From NCBI GenBank assembly GCA_003601785.1, contig PIYA01000031.1, forward strand, positions 1 through 11,931: a stretch of 11,931 nt of DNA, given 5' to 3'. Shown piece after piece: positions 5,693 to 11,931 of the stretch. This stretch comes from Candidatus Bathyarchaeota archaeon. GTDB lineage: Archaea > Thermoproteota > Bathyarchaeia > Bathyarchaeales > Bathycorpusculaceae. Under the pieces are notes generated by a model. It was not told where the DNA came from and did no database searches. It was given only the letters and a program-made list of their open reading frames with translations. Both the position numbers and the translations under genes were made by a program. Each line of letters opens with the position of its first letter. The stretch's first letter is position 1.

Positions 5693-6937
5693 CTATTTTT
5701 CTAAGAGCGTTTTGTAAATCTCCAATGTTTGCTCAGCCGCTTTTCTCCACGTGAAAAACTCTAAAACTCTTTTCCGTCCGTTTTCACCCCACCTCTTCGC
5801 CCTTTCAGAATCCTTAAGCACTTCTTTTATTCCCCAAGCTATGTCCGCTGGATCTCCACCATTCACGTGAACCCCGTTTTGGTCTGGTCCAGAGGATACA
5901 ACTTGTTCTCTGAAGCCGACTACTCCCTGAGCCCCAACTACAACCGGTTTCGCCATGGACATTGCTTCTAGGCTCACTATGCCGAAGGGTTCATAAACTG
6001 ATGGAAATATGCACAAGTCTGCCGCGGCGTAATGTAGAATTCTCTCGTCTTCGGGTACAAATTCGAAGCGGTAAACGATTTTATCTTTTATTCCAAGTCT
6101 TTCCGCTGTTTCCACAATGTCTCTCTGTTCTTCACCTTTACCAAGAATCACAAGTTTTGTCTTAGGATACTCGCTGAAAACCATGGGCATCGCTTGCAAG
6201 AGGTTTCTAACACTTTTCACCCATGTTAACCTTCCGAGAAACAGAAGCATTTTCCAATCTTTAGGAATACCATATTTCTCTCGAATCTTCTCCACATCTT
6301 CCTCTCGGCATTCTTTCGGGTTATAACGTTCTGGATCAACACCGTTCCAGACAACACTTATTTTTGATTGAGACCAGCCATGCCTAGTTAAGTCGTCCCG
6401 CATGGTGTGGCTTACGGTGACTATTCTGTCTGCCTTTTGTGCAGTTGCATATTCAAGGTGTGAAACAACACTTGAGCCTTGTCCTCCACTTCTACCCCAT
6501 TCGGTGCTGTGGACGTGAAAAACAACCGGGATTTTTGTCTCGTTTTTGATTATCAACCCAGCTATGCTGCTTAACCAGTCGTGAACACAGACCACGTCAA
6601 AAGTGTAGCCTTCTTTCTTAATTAAACCGTTTATGAACTTTGTTGCACTCAAGATGTTGTAGATGAATATGTCGTTAAACAAGCGTATGTTTGTACCCCA
6701 TTTCTTCAAATCGTCAATAACAAACATTGGAAAAACATTACTAGCGTCTGCAATTAGGGGACGATGAACCTCCACTCCTCGTAGAATCTCTCTTGTCTTC
6801 AGATCACCCGGATTAAGCGTGAAAACCGAAACATCGTTACCCAACTCGACGAACTCACGTGTGATATATTCAGCGTATGTGCCTAAGCCACCGACAAGTT
6901 CAGGTGGATATTCCCAAACAAAGAAACCTATTCGCAA
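5693..6937 (-). CDS. GT4 glycosyltransferase (glycogen synthase-like GT-B fold)
   Basis: Retaining glycosyltransferase with two Rossmann domains, 414 residues. The N-terminal domain opens with a GGLGT loop (16-20, preceded by WEYPPEL), a glycine-rich acceptor/donor loop resembling that of glycogen and starch synthases, and contains HVHSTEWGR (141-149). The C-terminal donor-binding domain has GRLTWVK (R236 and K241, which contact the nucleotide-sugar phosphates) and the E-x7-E motif E316PFGIVSLE324. No signal peptide or membrane segment is visible. The start is TTG 6937, the only reasonable start after an upstream in-frame stop, with GGAG about 10 bases before it. Sugar donor and acceptor cannot be read from the sequence; glycogen-like polymer synthesis, compatible solutes or surface glycans are all possible. 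Its neighbours on both sides look unrelated in function. Confidence 0.88.
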   Translation of the reverse strand: MRIGFFVWEYPPELVGGLGTYAEYITREFVELGNDVSVFTLNPGDLKTREILRGVEVHRPLIADASNVFPMFVIDDLKKWGTNIRLFNDIFIYNILSATKFINGLIKKEGYTFDVVCVHDWLSSIAGLIIKNETKIPVVFHVHSTEWGRSGGQGSSVVSHLEYATAQKADRIVTVSHTMRDDLTRHGWSQSKISVVWNGVDPERYNPKECREEDVEKIREKYGIPKDWKMLLFLGRLTWVKSVRNLLQAMPMVFSEYPKTKLVILGKGEEQRDIVETAERLGIKDKIVYRFEFVPEDERILHYAAADLCIFPSVYEPFGIVSLEAMSMAKPVVVGAQGVVGFREQVVSSGPDQNGVHVNGGDPADIAWGIKEVLKDSERAKRWGENGRKRVLEFFTWRKAAEQTLEIYKTLLEK

Positions 6938-6970
6938 GTTTGTAACTCTCCATTAAACAGTATAAACAAC

Positions 6971-7085
6971 CTAATTTGCAACTCCTTTCTCAAATTTTAA
7001 CAAAGCCAGCTTTCTTATCTCCTCTAAGCCTTCATTTGAAAGCGGTTCCGCTCTAATATAGTTTTCGAGTTCCTCTCTTTTTCAC
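6971..7085 (-). pseudogene. Short unrecognised ORF, apparently frameshifted in an A5 run
   Basis: On the minus strand an open frame reads KREELENYIRAEPLSNEGLE, then EIRKLALLKFEKGVAN, before TAG at 6973-6971. It has no start codon in frame. A GTG at 7085-7083 would open it if one A were removed from the run of five at 7082-7078, giving about 37 residues. The composition (charged, helical) looks protein-like, but I recognise no family. It may equally be noncoding sequence between the regulator and the glycosyltransferase. Confidence 0.22.
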
Positions 7086-7126
7086 AAAATAAATGTTAAC
7101 TCGAAGAACTTTTCGTTAAACTTATT

Positions 7127-7687
7127 TTATAATGGTCCTCTGTAATATTTTGTCGCGGGACAAGCCAAACATTTTTTCTGCTTGTACCTTATGCATTTCC
7201 CACAGTTTATTCCGCAAGGAGCATCATCGGCACTTCTATCTGTAACCATTTTTATCGGAAGGTATTTTGGAATAGTAGGCGCTTCAGCTATTATTGCCTC
7301 TGAACGTCTGATACCTTTGTAAGCTCGGACGGAGCAGTGTTCAATTATAGCATTTAAAGTTTCAGCGTCTTCAGCAACCATTATCGTCATGAGATTGTAA
7401 GCGCCAGTGGTTCTGGCCAAAAATATCATTCTTGGACACTTTGAAAAAATCTGGATGAGTTCTTGCAGTCGTTTGGGAGTTTCAACTTCTGCGCAGACAA
7501 TCGCTAAGTAAATGCCGAGTTTTTCAGCGTTTAATCCGGCTGAAACTTTAAGCAAATCCTTTGAGAGTTTCTGCAATCTTTTTCGGATGCTTACGTGAGA
7601 TAGGTCTAACTTTTTCCCAAGCTCGGTTAGCGAAACTCTTCCGTTCTCTTGTAAGGAAGCAATTATCTTTCTATCTGTTTCATCCAT
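7127..7687 (-). CDS. Lrp/AsnC-type transcriptional regulator with a C-terminal five-cysteine cluster
   Basis: DNA-binding regulator of 186 residues. Residues 1-50 form the Lrp-type winged helix-turn-helix (MDETDRKIIASLQENGRVSL, then TELGKKLDLSHVSIRKRLQK). Residues about 55-135 form the RAM/AsnC ligand-binding alpha-beta domain. After a linker comes an addition not found in ordinary Lrp proteins: C158-x3-C162-x2-C165-x7-C173-x2-C176-P. The spacing could bind an Fe-S cluster or zinc and resembles the cysteine motif of DUF3795-type proteins; it is not the TRASH motif of archaeal metal-sensing Lrp fusions. The start is supported by GGAAGG a few bases before the ATG. The gene diverges from the radical SAM operon across a shared promoter containing TACATTCTGTA. 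I infer autoregulation and control of the divergent genes, with the cysteines sensing redox state or metal. Confidence 0.9.
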   Translation of the reverse strand: MDETDRKIIASLQENGRVSLTELGKKLDLSHVSIRKRLQKLSKDLLKVSAGLNAEKLGIYLAIVCAEVETPKRLQELIQIFSKCPRMIFLARTTGAYNLMTIMVAEDAETLNAIIEHCSVRAYKGIRRSEAIIAEAPTIPKYLPIKMVTDRSADDAPCGINCGKCIRYKQKKCLACPATKYYRGPL

Positions 7688-7704
7688 GTTTTTCCTTCCT
7701 TTGC

Positions 7705-7747
7705 TACATTCTGTAACAAAAAGTATAAATTTGTTTCTATTTTGTAA
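7705..7747. promoter_or_regulatory. Compound operator/promoter between the Lrp-type regulator and the radical SAM operon (site A)
   Basis: The inverted repeat TACA-TTC-TGTA (7705-7715) is followed by TGTAACAAAAAGTATAAAT (7712-7730), which contains a BRE-like A-rich tract and TATA box (7724-7730). A second half-site TGTAA lies at 7743-7747, 31 bases downstream of the first. The TATA core reads TTTATAC on the minus strand, so it could serve both directions. Near-identical elements occur at 11104 and 11599. Confidence 0.7.
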
Positions 7748-7798
7748 GTAATATGGTAGAAAAAGTGAGATATTGAAACTTGAGAAAGGAGATGAAGC

Positions 7799-7957
7799 GT
7801 AACGAAGCTTGATGCGGTGTTAACCGCGGATAGAACTTTGATGAGCAAACACAACAATGATGAACCCTTCGGTTTTGGAACTGTAGCCTCCTCGTTAGAT
7901 GCTGCTACAGAATCGCTTTTCGTAAAAGTTATCGAGGGGAAGGTGAAAAAGCTTTAA
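7799..7957 (+). pseudogene. Small ORF without a normal start codon, upstream of the radical SAM genes
   Basis: Fifty-two open codons read VTKLDAVLTADRTLMSKHNN, then DEPFGFGTVASS, then LDAATESLFVKVIEGKVKKL, to TAA at 7957. GGAG at 7789-7792 sits at ideal spacing from codon GTA at 7799, where GTG would be expected, so the start may be mutated or misread. In-frame GTG 7817 would give 46 residues without a ribosome-binding site. Also, ATG 7792 joined to this frame by a one-base shift would give MKVTKLDAV. The LTADRTLMS stretch resembles, from memory, the N-terminus of some archaeal radical SAM proteins, so this may be a relic of one. A small functional peptide is possible. It is 17 bases upstream of the next gene and shares its promoter. 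Confidence 0.4.
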
Positions 7958-7974
7958 GATATAGAGGTAAGGAC

Positions 7975-9348
7975 ATGAAGATTTGTTTGATATCGCCTCC
8001 TTATAATTCAGCTGTGAAATCTGTTGTTGGAGTTTCATCTCCACCTTTAGGATTAGCTTATCTTGCTTCTGTGTTAAGGGATAATCACGAGGTGAGAATA
8101 ATTGATTCGAACATTCTGGACTACAGCATGGAAGATGTGAGGAGGGAGCTGAAGGATTTCTATCCGGACATTGTTGGGATAACCTCCGTGACACCGTCTA
8201 TACCTCAAGCTTATGCAGTTGCTAAAATAGCGAAAGATGTGAGAAAAGACTGCACGGTTGTTATGGGTGGACCTCACGTAACTTTCTTACCCGTGCAAAC
8301 CTTGAGGGAATGTGAATACGTCGACATTATTGTCAAGGGTGAAGGGGAGAGAACCGTAGAAGAGTTGACCAAGGCTGTTGAGAATGGGGTTTCATTGGAA
8401 AAGGTGAGGGGCATCACTTTCAGAAAGGGAGATAAGATAATCGATAATAAGCCTATGCCTTTTATCAAGAACATAGATGAGATTCCGTTCCCAAGCAGAG
8501 ACTTGCTACCCTTCGACAAGTACCAAGCCAACGGAGTTAGATATACTACTATGTTGACGAGTCGAGGTTGTCCCTTCGGCTGTTCTTTTTGCGCTTCCTC
8601 CCGTCTGTTCGGCGGGTATTGGAGAGGTAGAAGTCCTAAAAATGTTTTAGAAGAGATGAGGATAATCTACGAGGATTACAATACTAAAAACGTCGAATTT
8701 TTGGACGACACTTTCACACTTAATCAGAAGAGAGCTGAAGAAATCTGTGATGGAATAATTAGAGAAGGATGGGACATCACTTGGGGTGCATCATCAAGGG
8801 TTGACACTTTAACAAGGAGGCTTGTTGAAAAGATGAAAAGGGCGGGATGCTGGGTTCTGTACTTAGGCATAGAATCTGGATGTCAAAGAATCCTCAACGG
8901 AGTAGGGAAGAGAATAACTCTTGAACAAGTGAAAAAGGCTGTGAGAATAGTGAAAAACGCTGGAATAGAGGTTTTAGGCTCCTTCATAATCGGTTTTCCA
9001 GACGATACTCTGAAGTCGATTAAGCAAACGATAAAGTTTGCAAAGAGCTTAAACATTGATTACGCTCAATTCTCAATACTTACTCCTTATCCAGGTACCC
9101 CTGTGTTCAACTACGCCGTAGAAAACGATTTGTTACTAACCAAGGATTGGAGTAAATACACTGCCATTGATCCTATAATGAAGATCAAAGGAATAACCGA
9201 AAAGCAGCTCAAGAGTTTTCTGCGGAAGGCATATATCAGCTTTTATCTCAGACCGAAAATTATTTGGAGATGGATAAGAAATAGACAGTTTACTTTCGTA
9301 AAAAACGGTGTGAGAGCTGTGATAAATTATCTGAGGGGAAGAACGTAG
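7975..9348 (+). CDS. Cobalamin-binding-type radical SAM protein
   Basis: A 457-residue enzyme of the B12-binding-domain radical SAM class (BchE/HpnP-like), which often methylates unactivated carbons or rearranges substrates. Residues about 1-140 form the Rossmann-like B12-binding domain (ICLISPPY, then SSPPLGLAYLASVLR, then VVMGGPHVTFLP and KGEGERTVEEL). The canonical DxHxxG cobalamin histidine motif is not evident; DSN occurs at the equivalent place, which is common in this class. The radical SAM cluster ligands are C199-x3-C203-x2-C206 (RGCPFGCSFC). Further core elements are ARVDT-like SSRVDT (273-278), GIESG (298-302) and FIIGFP (337-342). GAGG lies 8 bases before ATG 7975. The stop codon overlaps the next gene's GTG by one base, so the two radical SAM enzymes are translationally coupled and probably act in one pathway. 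Substrate is unknown. Confidence 0.92.
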   Translation: MKICLISPPYNSAVKSVVGVSSPPLGLAYLASVLRDNHEVRIIDSNILDYSMEDVRRELKDFYPDIVGITSVTPSIPQAYAVAKIAKDVRKDCTVVMGGPHVTFLPVQTLRECEYVDIIVKGEGERTVEELTKAVENGVSLEKVRGITFRKGDKIIDNKPMPFIKNIDEIPFPSRDLLPFDKYQANGVRYTTMLTSRGCPFGCSFCASSRLFGGYWRGRSPKNVLEEMRIIYEDYNTKNVEFLDDTFTLNQKRAEEICDGIIREGWDITWGASSRVDTLTRRLVEKMKRAGCWVLYLGIESGCQRILNGVGKRITLEQVKKAVRIVKNAGIEVLGSFIIGFPDDTLKSIKQTIKFAKSLNIDYAQFSILTPYPGTPVFNYAVENDLLLTKDWSKYTAIDPIMKIKGITEKQLKSFLRKAYISFYLRPKIIWRWIRNRQFTFVKNGVRAVINYLRGRT

Positions 9349-10781
9349 TGCATGAAGCAGATTTAGTTGCAAACACCGTTAAGACGTGGCTTGGCAATCC
9401 AATTTCCAGAAGATTGTTAAAATGGGTTTCAAAAAGAAATGAGAAAGGCAGTAAACTAGAGGTTGCCCTAAAAAAATACGTGGGTGAAAACGAAAAATTA
9501 AGCATTCAAGAAAGACTTGCCTACTGGATAGTTAAGTTAGCCCTCGACAAGGGTTCCCAATCCTTCGGAGTCTCAAAAGAACAGTTAGTAGAATCCCTTA
9601 AAAACCCCCTAGTGAGAAGGGGGATATCAAACGTTCTTGAAGGAATAGGCTATTATGGTGTACAAAGACCACAAACAACGGCTGCACCCTTCCTCATAGT
9701 CTGGAACTTCACAAAACAATGTAATTTAAGGTGTAAGCACTGTTATGAAAACGCTGGACCTAAACCTGCACCAGACGAGTTAACAACAGAAGAGGCAAAA
9801 AAAGCGATAGATGAGTTTGCAGAGGCGGGAGTTGTCGCCCTCTCCTTCTCTGGAGGAGAACCTCTAATGAGAAAAGACTTTTTCGAAGTGGCTAAGTATG
9901 CTGCTGACAAGGAATTTTATGTTTCCGTTGCTACTAATGGAACCTTAATAACTGAAAAAATTGCACAAAAAATGAAAGATGCAGGTGTCCAATACGCTGA
10001 AATTTCTCTGGACGGATTTGAAAAAACTCACGATGAGTTTAGGGGTATACCTGGAGCTTGGAGGAGATCTGTAGAAGGGATAAAAAACTGTGTTAAGGTA
10101 GGCTTAGACACGGGTGTTGCAACAACGGCGACACATTACAATTTGAAAGAGATACCGAAGCTGGCGGAATTCGTCGAGAAAGACCTTCACGCAAGACGCT
10201 TCATAGTTTTCAACTTCATTCCAGTAAGCCGGGGAAAGGAAATAATAAGTCAAGATTTAACTCCGAAGGAAAGAGAAGAACTTCTAGATTTTCTCTACTC
10301 AAAGCTCATCGACACCAACTGCAAATTAGACACTTTCTCCACCGCACCGCAGTACGCCGTTACATCGTTCAAGTACGCCTTCGGTCCTGCAGTTCCAACT
10401 CACTTTACAAACAAGGCAGCAATGGAAACACTCCAAGGAAGAACAAAATCATTAACGGAATTCATAGGCGGATGCGGTGCTGGAAGACTATACTGCGGCA
10501 TGGAACCAAACGGAGATATTGAACCATGCGTCTTCATCCCCATAAAAGTCGGCAACATCAGAGAGGAAAGATTAGTTGACATCTGGAGAAACTCTCCAGT
10601 TTTGAAAAAAATAAGGAACAGAGACGCTTTCAAAGGTTGTGGAGAATGCGAATACAAAAACATTTGCGGAGGATGCAGAGCGAGAGCCTACGCCTATTTT
10701 AACGACCTGCAAGGTCCAGATCCCGGCTGCAGCATTAACGAAAAATACTGGGATGAAGTAACCAGAATACAAACCACATAA
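9348..10781 (+). CDS. Radical SAM/SPASM-domain protein with a long N-terminal extension
   Basis: A 477-residue radical SAM enzyme. Residues 1-114 are an alpha-helical N-terminal region I do not recognise. The core has C125-x3-C129-x2-C132 (CNLRCKHC) and the SAM-binding SGGEP (168-172). The C-terminal SPASM domain, binding auxiliary Fe-S clusters, has C376, C383, C394, C431, C434, C440, C443 and C461 (CGECEYKNICGGCRARAYA). SPASM proteins modify peptides or tetrapyrroles; the SPASM layout recalls the AhbC/AhbD heme-pathway group and RiPP/quinohemoprotein maturases, but neither can be assigned. It starts with GTG at 9348, sharing one base with the TAG of the preceding gene, with AGGGG about 9 bases upstream. 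The small ORF at 7799 has no cysteine and is not an obvious peptide substrate. Confidence 0.92.
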   Translation: MHEADLVANTVKTWLGNPISRRLLKWVSKRNEKGSKLEVALKKYVGENEKLSIQERLAYWIVKLALDKGSQSFGVSKEQLVESLKNPLVRRGISNVLEGIGYYGVQRPQTTAAPFLIVWNFTKQCNLRCKHCYENAGPKPAPDELTTEEAKKAIDEFAEAGVVALSFSGGEPLMRKDFFEVAKYAADKEFYVSVATNGTLITEKIAQKMKDAGVQYAEISLDGFEKTHDEFRGIPGAWRRSVEGIKNCVKVGLDTGVATTATHYNLKEIPKLAEFVEKDLHARRFIVFNFIPVSRGKEIISQDLTPKEREELLDFLYSKLIDTNCKLDTFSTAPQYAVTSFKYAFGPAVPTHFTNKAAMETLQGRTKSLTEFIGGCGAGRLYCGMEPNGDIEPCVFIPIKVGNIREERLVDIWRNSPVLKKIRNRDAFKGCGECEYKNICGGCRARAYAYFNDLQGPDPGCSINEKYWDEVTRIQTT

Positions 10782-10817
10782 CAAAATACTTATCTTAAAA
10801 AATTGAAAGGTGTGAAG

Positions 10818-11084
10818 TTGAAAATACCTAAAATCGGAATTGCTATCTGTAACAGTGGAGCATCGAACACTGGAACTTTAACGGGTTTAGCTGCTTTTGA
10901 TGTCGTTAAAAGTTAGGAGAAGATATTGGACTCATTGGGAATAAAGTACGCTGGATATTTGAACTTGGAATATGATCTTAAAATTAAAAAGCTTGGACCT
11001 TTCACAACGTTTAAGTATTCAGAGGAAGATGTTAGACACGTTTCTTCAGCTATAAGAGAGAAGATACGTGAGTTAGGCTTATGA
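10818..11084 (+). pseudogene. Decayed DGC-type (putative zinc-binding) protein with an in-frame amber codon
   Basis: Eighty-eight codons in one frame from TTG 10818 (GGTG about 5 bases upstream) to TGA 11084, broken by TAG at codon 33 (10914-10916). The first part, IGIAICNSGASNTGTLTGLA, then AFDVVKS, matches the N-terminal C-x-S-G-A-S-N motif of DGC-domain cysteine proteins. The part after the stop, EKILDSLGIKYAGYLNLEYD, then SEEDVRHVSSAI, looks like a DGC C-terminal region. The middle section with the paired cysteines and DGC-like GC-xx-xC motif is absent, so about 50-60 residues seem deleted at the point where the TAG stands. I read it as a degenerate paralogue of the intact gene at 11675. 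TAG is a normal stop for many genes here, so recoding is unlikely. Confidence 0.6.
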
Positions 11085-11103
11085 TGCTATAACATTTCTT
11101 CAT

Positions 11104-11130
11104 TTACGATTTGTAACCAAAGGTATAAAT
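11104..11130 (+). promoter_or_regulatory. Compound operator/promoter of the NifX-like gene (site C)
   Basis: TTACGATTTGTAA (11104-11116), an imperfect form of TTACA-N3-TGTAA, is followed by TGTAACCAAAGGTATAAAT (11112-11130). The distance from TGTAAC to TATAAAT is 12 bases, the same as at sites A and B. Transcription would begin near 11152, about 20 bases before the ATG. Confidence 0.65.
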
Positions 11131-11171
11131 ATGATTTTAATTTTTGATGCCTATGCTGGGAGTGATTTGAG

Positions 11172-11573
11172 ATGAAGATAGCGTTTGCATCTGAAGAAAA
11201 CAAGGGTCTTGAAAGCAGAATGGCTTATCATTTCGGAAGATGCCCATACTACGTTTTCGTTGAAGTGGAAAATGGTCAGATAAAAAGCGTGGAAACCAAA
11301 CAAAACCCGTACTTTAACAGCCACGCCCCAGGAGTTGTTCCAGAATTTATAGCAAGTCAAGGCGCCAAAGTTATCATTGCCGGTGGAATGGGACCACGGG
11401 CGATTGACTGGTTTAACAGGTTGGGTGTTCAACCGATTACTGGTGTTTCTGGAGTGGTTAGGGATGTGCTTAACGATTATTTGGCTGGTAAGCTGGCTGA
11501 TGCAGAGCCTTGTGATGAACATAGGGAAGGTGGAAGATATGGAAGACACGGTGGGTACTATGGTCTCTACTAG
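11172..11573 (+). CDS. NifX/NifB-C-terminal-like protein (dinitrogenase iron-molybdenum cofactor domain)
   Basis: A small cytoplasmic protein of 133 residues in the NifX/NafY/VnfX-like fold family (COG1433). Members in nitrogen fixers bind metal-cluster precursors; in many non-diazotrophic archaea their role is unknown. Family marks are the start MKIAFASE, H20-FGRC24 and the alternating beta-alpha pattern ending in VIIAGGMGPRAIDWF (67-81). After the domain comes a short Gly/His/Tyr-rich tail (C114, H117, H126) that could bind metal. GGGAG lies about 9 bases before the ATG. It has its own promoter carrying the shared operator and sits directly before a DGC-type cysteine protein under the same kind of operator, so the two probably respond together. 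No nitrogenase genes are visible here. Confidence 0.9.
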   Translation: MKIAFASEENKGLESRMAYHFGRCPYYVFVEVENGQIKSVETKQNPYFNSHAPGVVPEFIASQGAKVIIAGGMGPRAIDWFNRLGVQPITGVSGVVRDVLNDYLAGKLADAEPCDEHREGGRYGRHGGYYGLY

Positions 11574-11598
11574 TCAGGGATAATTTCATGTTTTTATT

Positions 11599-11643
11599 TT
11601 ACATTTTGTAACAAAAAGTATAAATATGGTTTCTATTTGTAAC
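11599..11643 (+). promoter_or_regulatory. Compound operator/promoter of the DGC-type gene (site B)
   Basis: A perfect inverted repeat TTACA-TTT-TGTAA (11599-11611) runs into TGTAACAAAAAGTATAAAT (11607-11625), identical over 19 bases to site A. A second TGTAAC lies 31 bases downstream (11638-11643), the same distance as in site A. Predicted transcription start is near 11648, within 30 bases of the ATG. Confidence 0.72.
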
Positions 11644-11674
11644 TAACTCTACAAAATTTGAGAAGGGATGAAAG

Positions 11675-11931
11675 ATGGTTGAAGCCAAAACCAAGATGTT
11701 ACCTATATGCGGAAAAGAAGCGGAGAATCTCAACATAATCTTGGCATGTGGCGGAGCAGCAAATGTTGGGTTAATCGGATACTTAGCAGCCGTTGAATTG
11801 ACAAAGGAAGGAAAAGCTAGAATGTGCTGCGTTACACCTGTAGGTGTTAAAATGCCTTTTTATGTTGACATAGCTAAAAGAGCTAAGAAATTGATCGTCA
11901 TAAACGGATGTCAAAATCAATGTGCAAAAAA
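11675..11931 (+). CDS. DGC-domain putative zinc-binding cysteine protein (C-terminus cut off by window edge)
   Basis: Eighty-five complete residues are visible before the window ends. They match the DGC-domain family of small putative zinc-binding proteins. Marks are C25 in ACGGAANVG (the family's C-x-G-A-x-N-V-G motif), then IGYLAAVELTKEGKARMCC with C51-C52, and INGCQNQCAK with C79 and C83, the motif that names the domain (here N-G-C). C12 near the start is an extra cysteine. Function in the family is not established; metal handling or redox chemistry is inferred from the cysteines. AAGGG sits 7 bases before the ATG. The gene follows the NifX-like gene and carries the same operator/promoter, and a degenerate relative lies at 10818. 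Confidence 0.85.
   Translation, partial: MVEAKTKMLPICGKEAENLNIILACGGAANVGLIGYLAAVELTKEGKARMCCVTPVGVKMPFYVDIAKRAKKLIVINGCQNQCAK

Noticed and set aside
6940..6947. TTTGTAAC near the glycosyltransferase start as a fourth copy of the operator
   Set aside because: Only one half-site is present, it lies at the start codon, and there is no TATA box at the conserved 12-base spacing.
7189..7214. TRASH metal-sensor domain in the Lrp-type regulator
   Set aside because: The cysteine spacing (x3, x2, x7, x2) does not fit the TRASH pattern, which has a gap of about 20 residues between its cysteine pairs.
7855..7861. ATGATGA as the C box of a C/D guide RNA
   Set aside because: No suitable D box (CTGA) or terminal stem is found at guide RNA distance, and the stretch lies within an open frame.
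7799..7957. RiPP precursor peptide for the SPASM enzyme
   Set aside because: The translation has no cysteine, no leader-core pattern and no normal start codon; it looks more like a radical SAM N-terminal remnant.
10848..10855. TGTAAC inside the DGC-type fragment as an operator half-site
   Set aside because: It encodes the Cys-Asn of the conserved motif and has no paired half-site or TATA box.
10914..10916. In-frame TAG read as pyrrolysine
   Set aside because: TAG serves as the terminal stop of cdrS, the archaemetzincin, the translation-factor-like gene, the B12-type radical SAM gene, the NifX-like gene and the glycosyltransferase, and the family's central cysteine region is also missing at this point. 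Decay is simpler.

Overview
This window reads as archaeal chromosome of moderate G+C content. The archaeal signs are an FtsZ preceded by a short ribbon-helix-helix (CdrS-type) gene, an archaeal/eukaryal-type tRNA methylthiotransferase, an archaemetzincin, a two-gene SufC/SufBD iron-sulfur system, an Lrp/AsnC-type regulator, BRE/TATA promoters and several leaderless-looking starts. The gene set would fit an anaerobe of the Bathyarchaeia or a nearby lineage. That placement is an inference, because no rRNA or other decisive marker is present.

Left part (1-3992). ftsZ (cut by the window edge) and cdrS lie on the minus strand, diverging from a plus-strand pair, mtaB-like and archaemetzincin. A perfect 11-bp tandem repeat sits in the divergent promoter region. 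Next come two short genes that converge and each appear broken by a single-base frameshift: a translation-factor-like beta-barrel protein (+) and a MazG-type pyrophosphohydrolase (-).

Middle (3993-6990). The minus strand carries sufC-sufB/D, the minimal two-gene Fe-S assembly system, with its own TATA box and a hairpin plus T-tract downstream. Upstream of it is a GT4 glycosyltransferase.

Right part (6990-11931). This is the most interesting region. A minus-strand Lrp/AsnC-type regulator with an added C-terminal five-cysteine cluster diverges from a plus-strand run. The run holds a small start-less ORF, a cobalamin-binding-type radical SAM enzyme, a radical SAM/SPASM enzyme overlapping it by one base, a decayed DGC-type fragment with an in-frame amber codon, a NifX-like protein, and an intact DGC-type cysteine protein running off the end. 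Three promoters here (about 7705, 11104 and 11599) share one compound element: a TTACA-N3-TGTAA-type inverted repeat exactly 12 bases, measured start of TGTAAC to start of TATAAAT, ahead of the TATA box. This suggests a small regulon for redox- or metal-linked radical SAM, NifX and DGC functions, plausibly controlled by the adjacent cysteine-bearing Lrp protein. The product of the pathway cannot be named from sequence alone.

Several short genes appear damaged (frameshifts or a nonsense codon). Whether these are assembly errors or real decay cannot be decided here. No rRNA, tRNA, CRISPR array, transposase or attachment site was recognised. No stretch over 300 bases lacks a gene or gene remnant.
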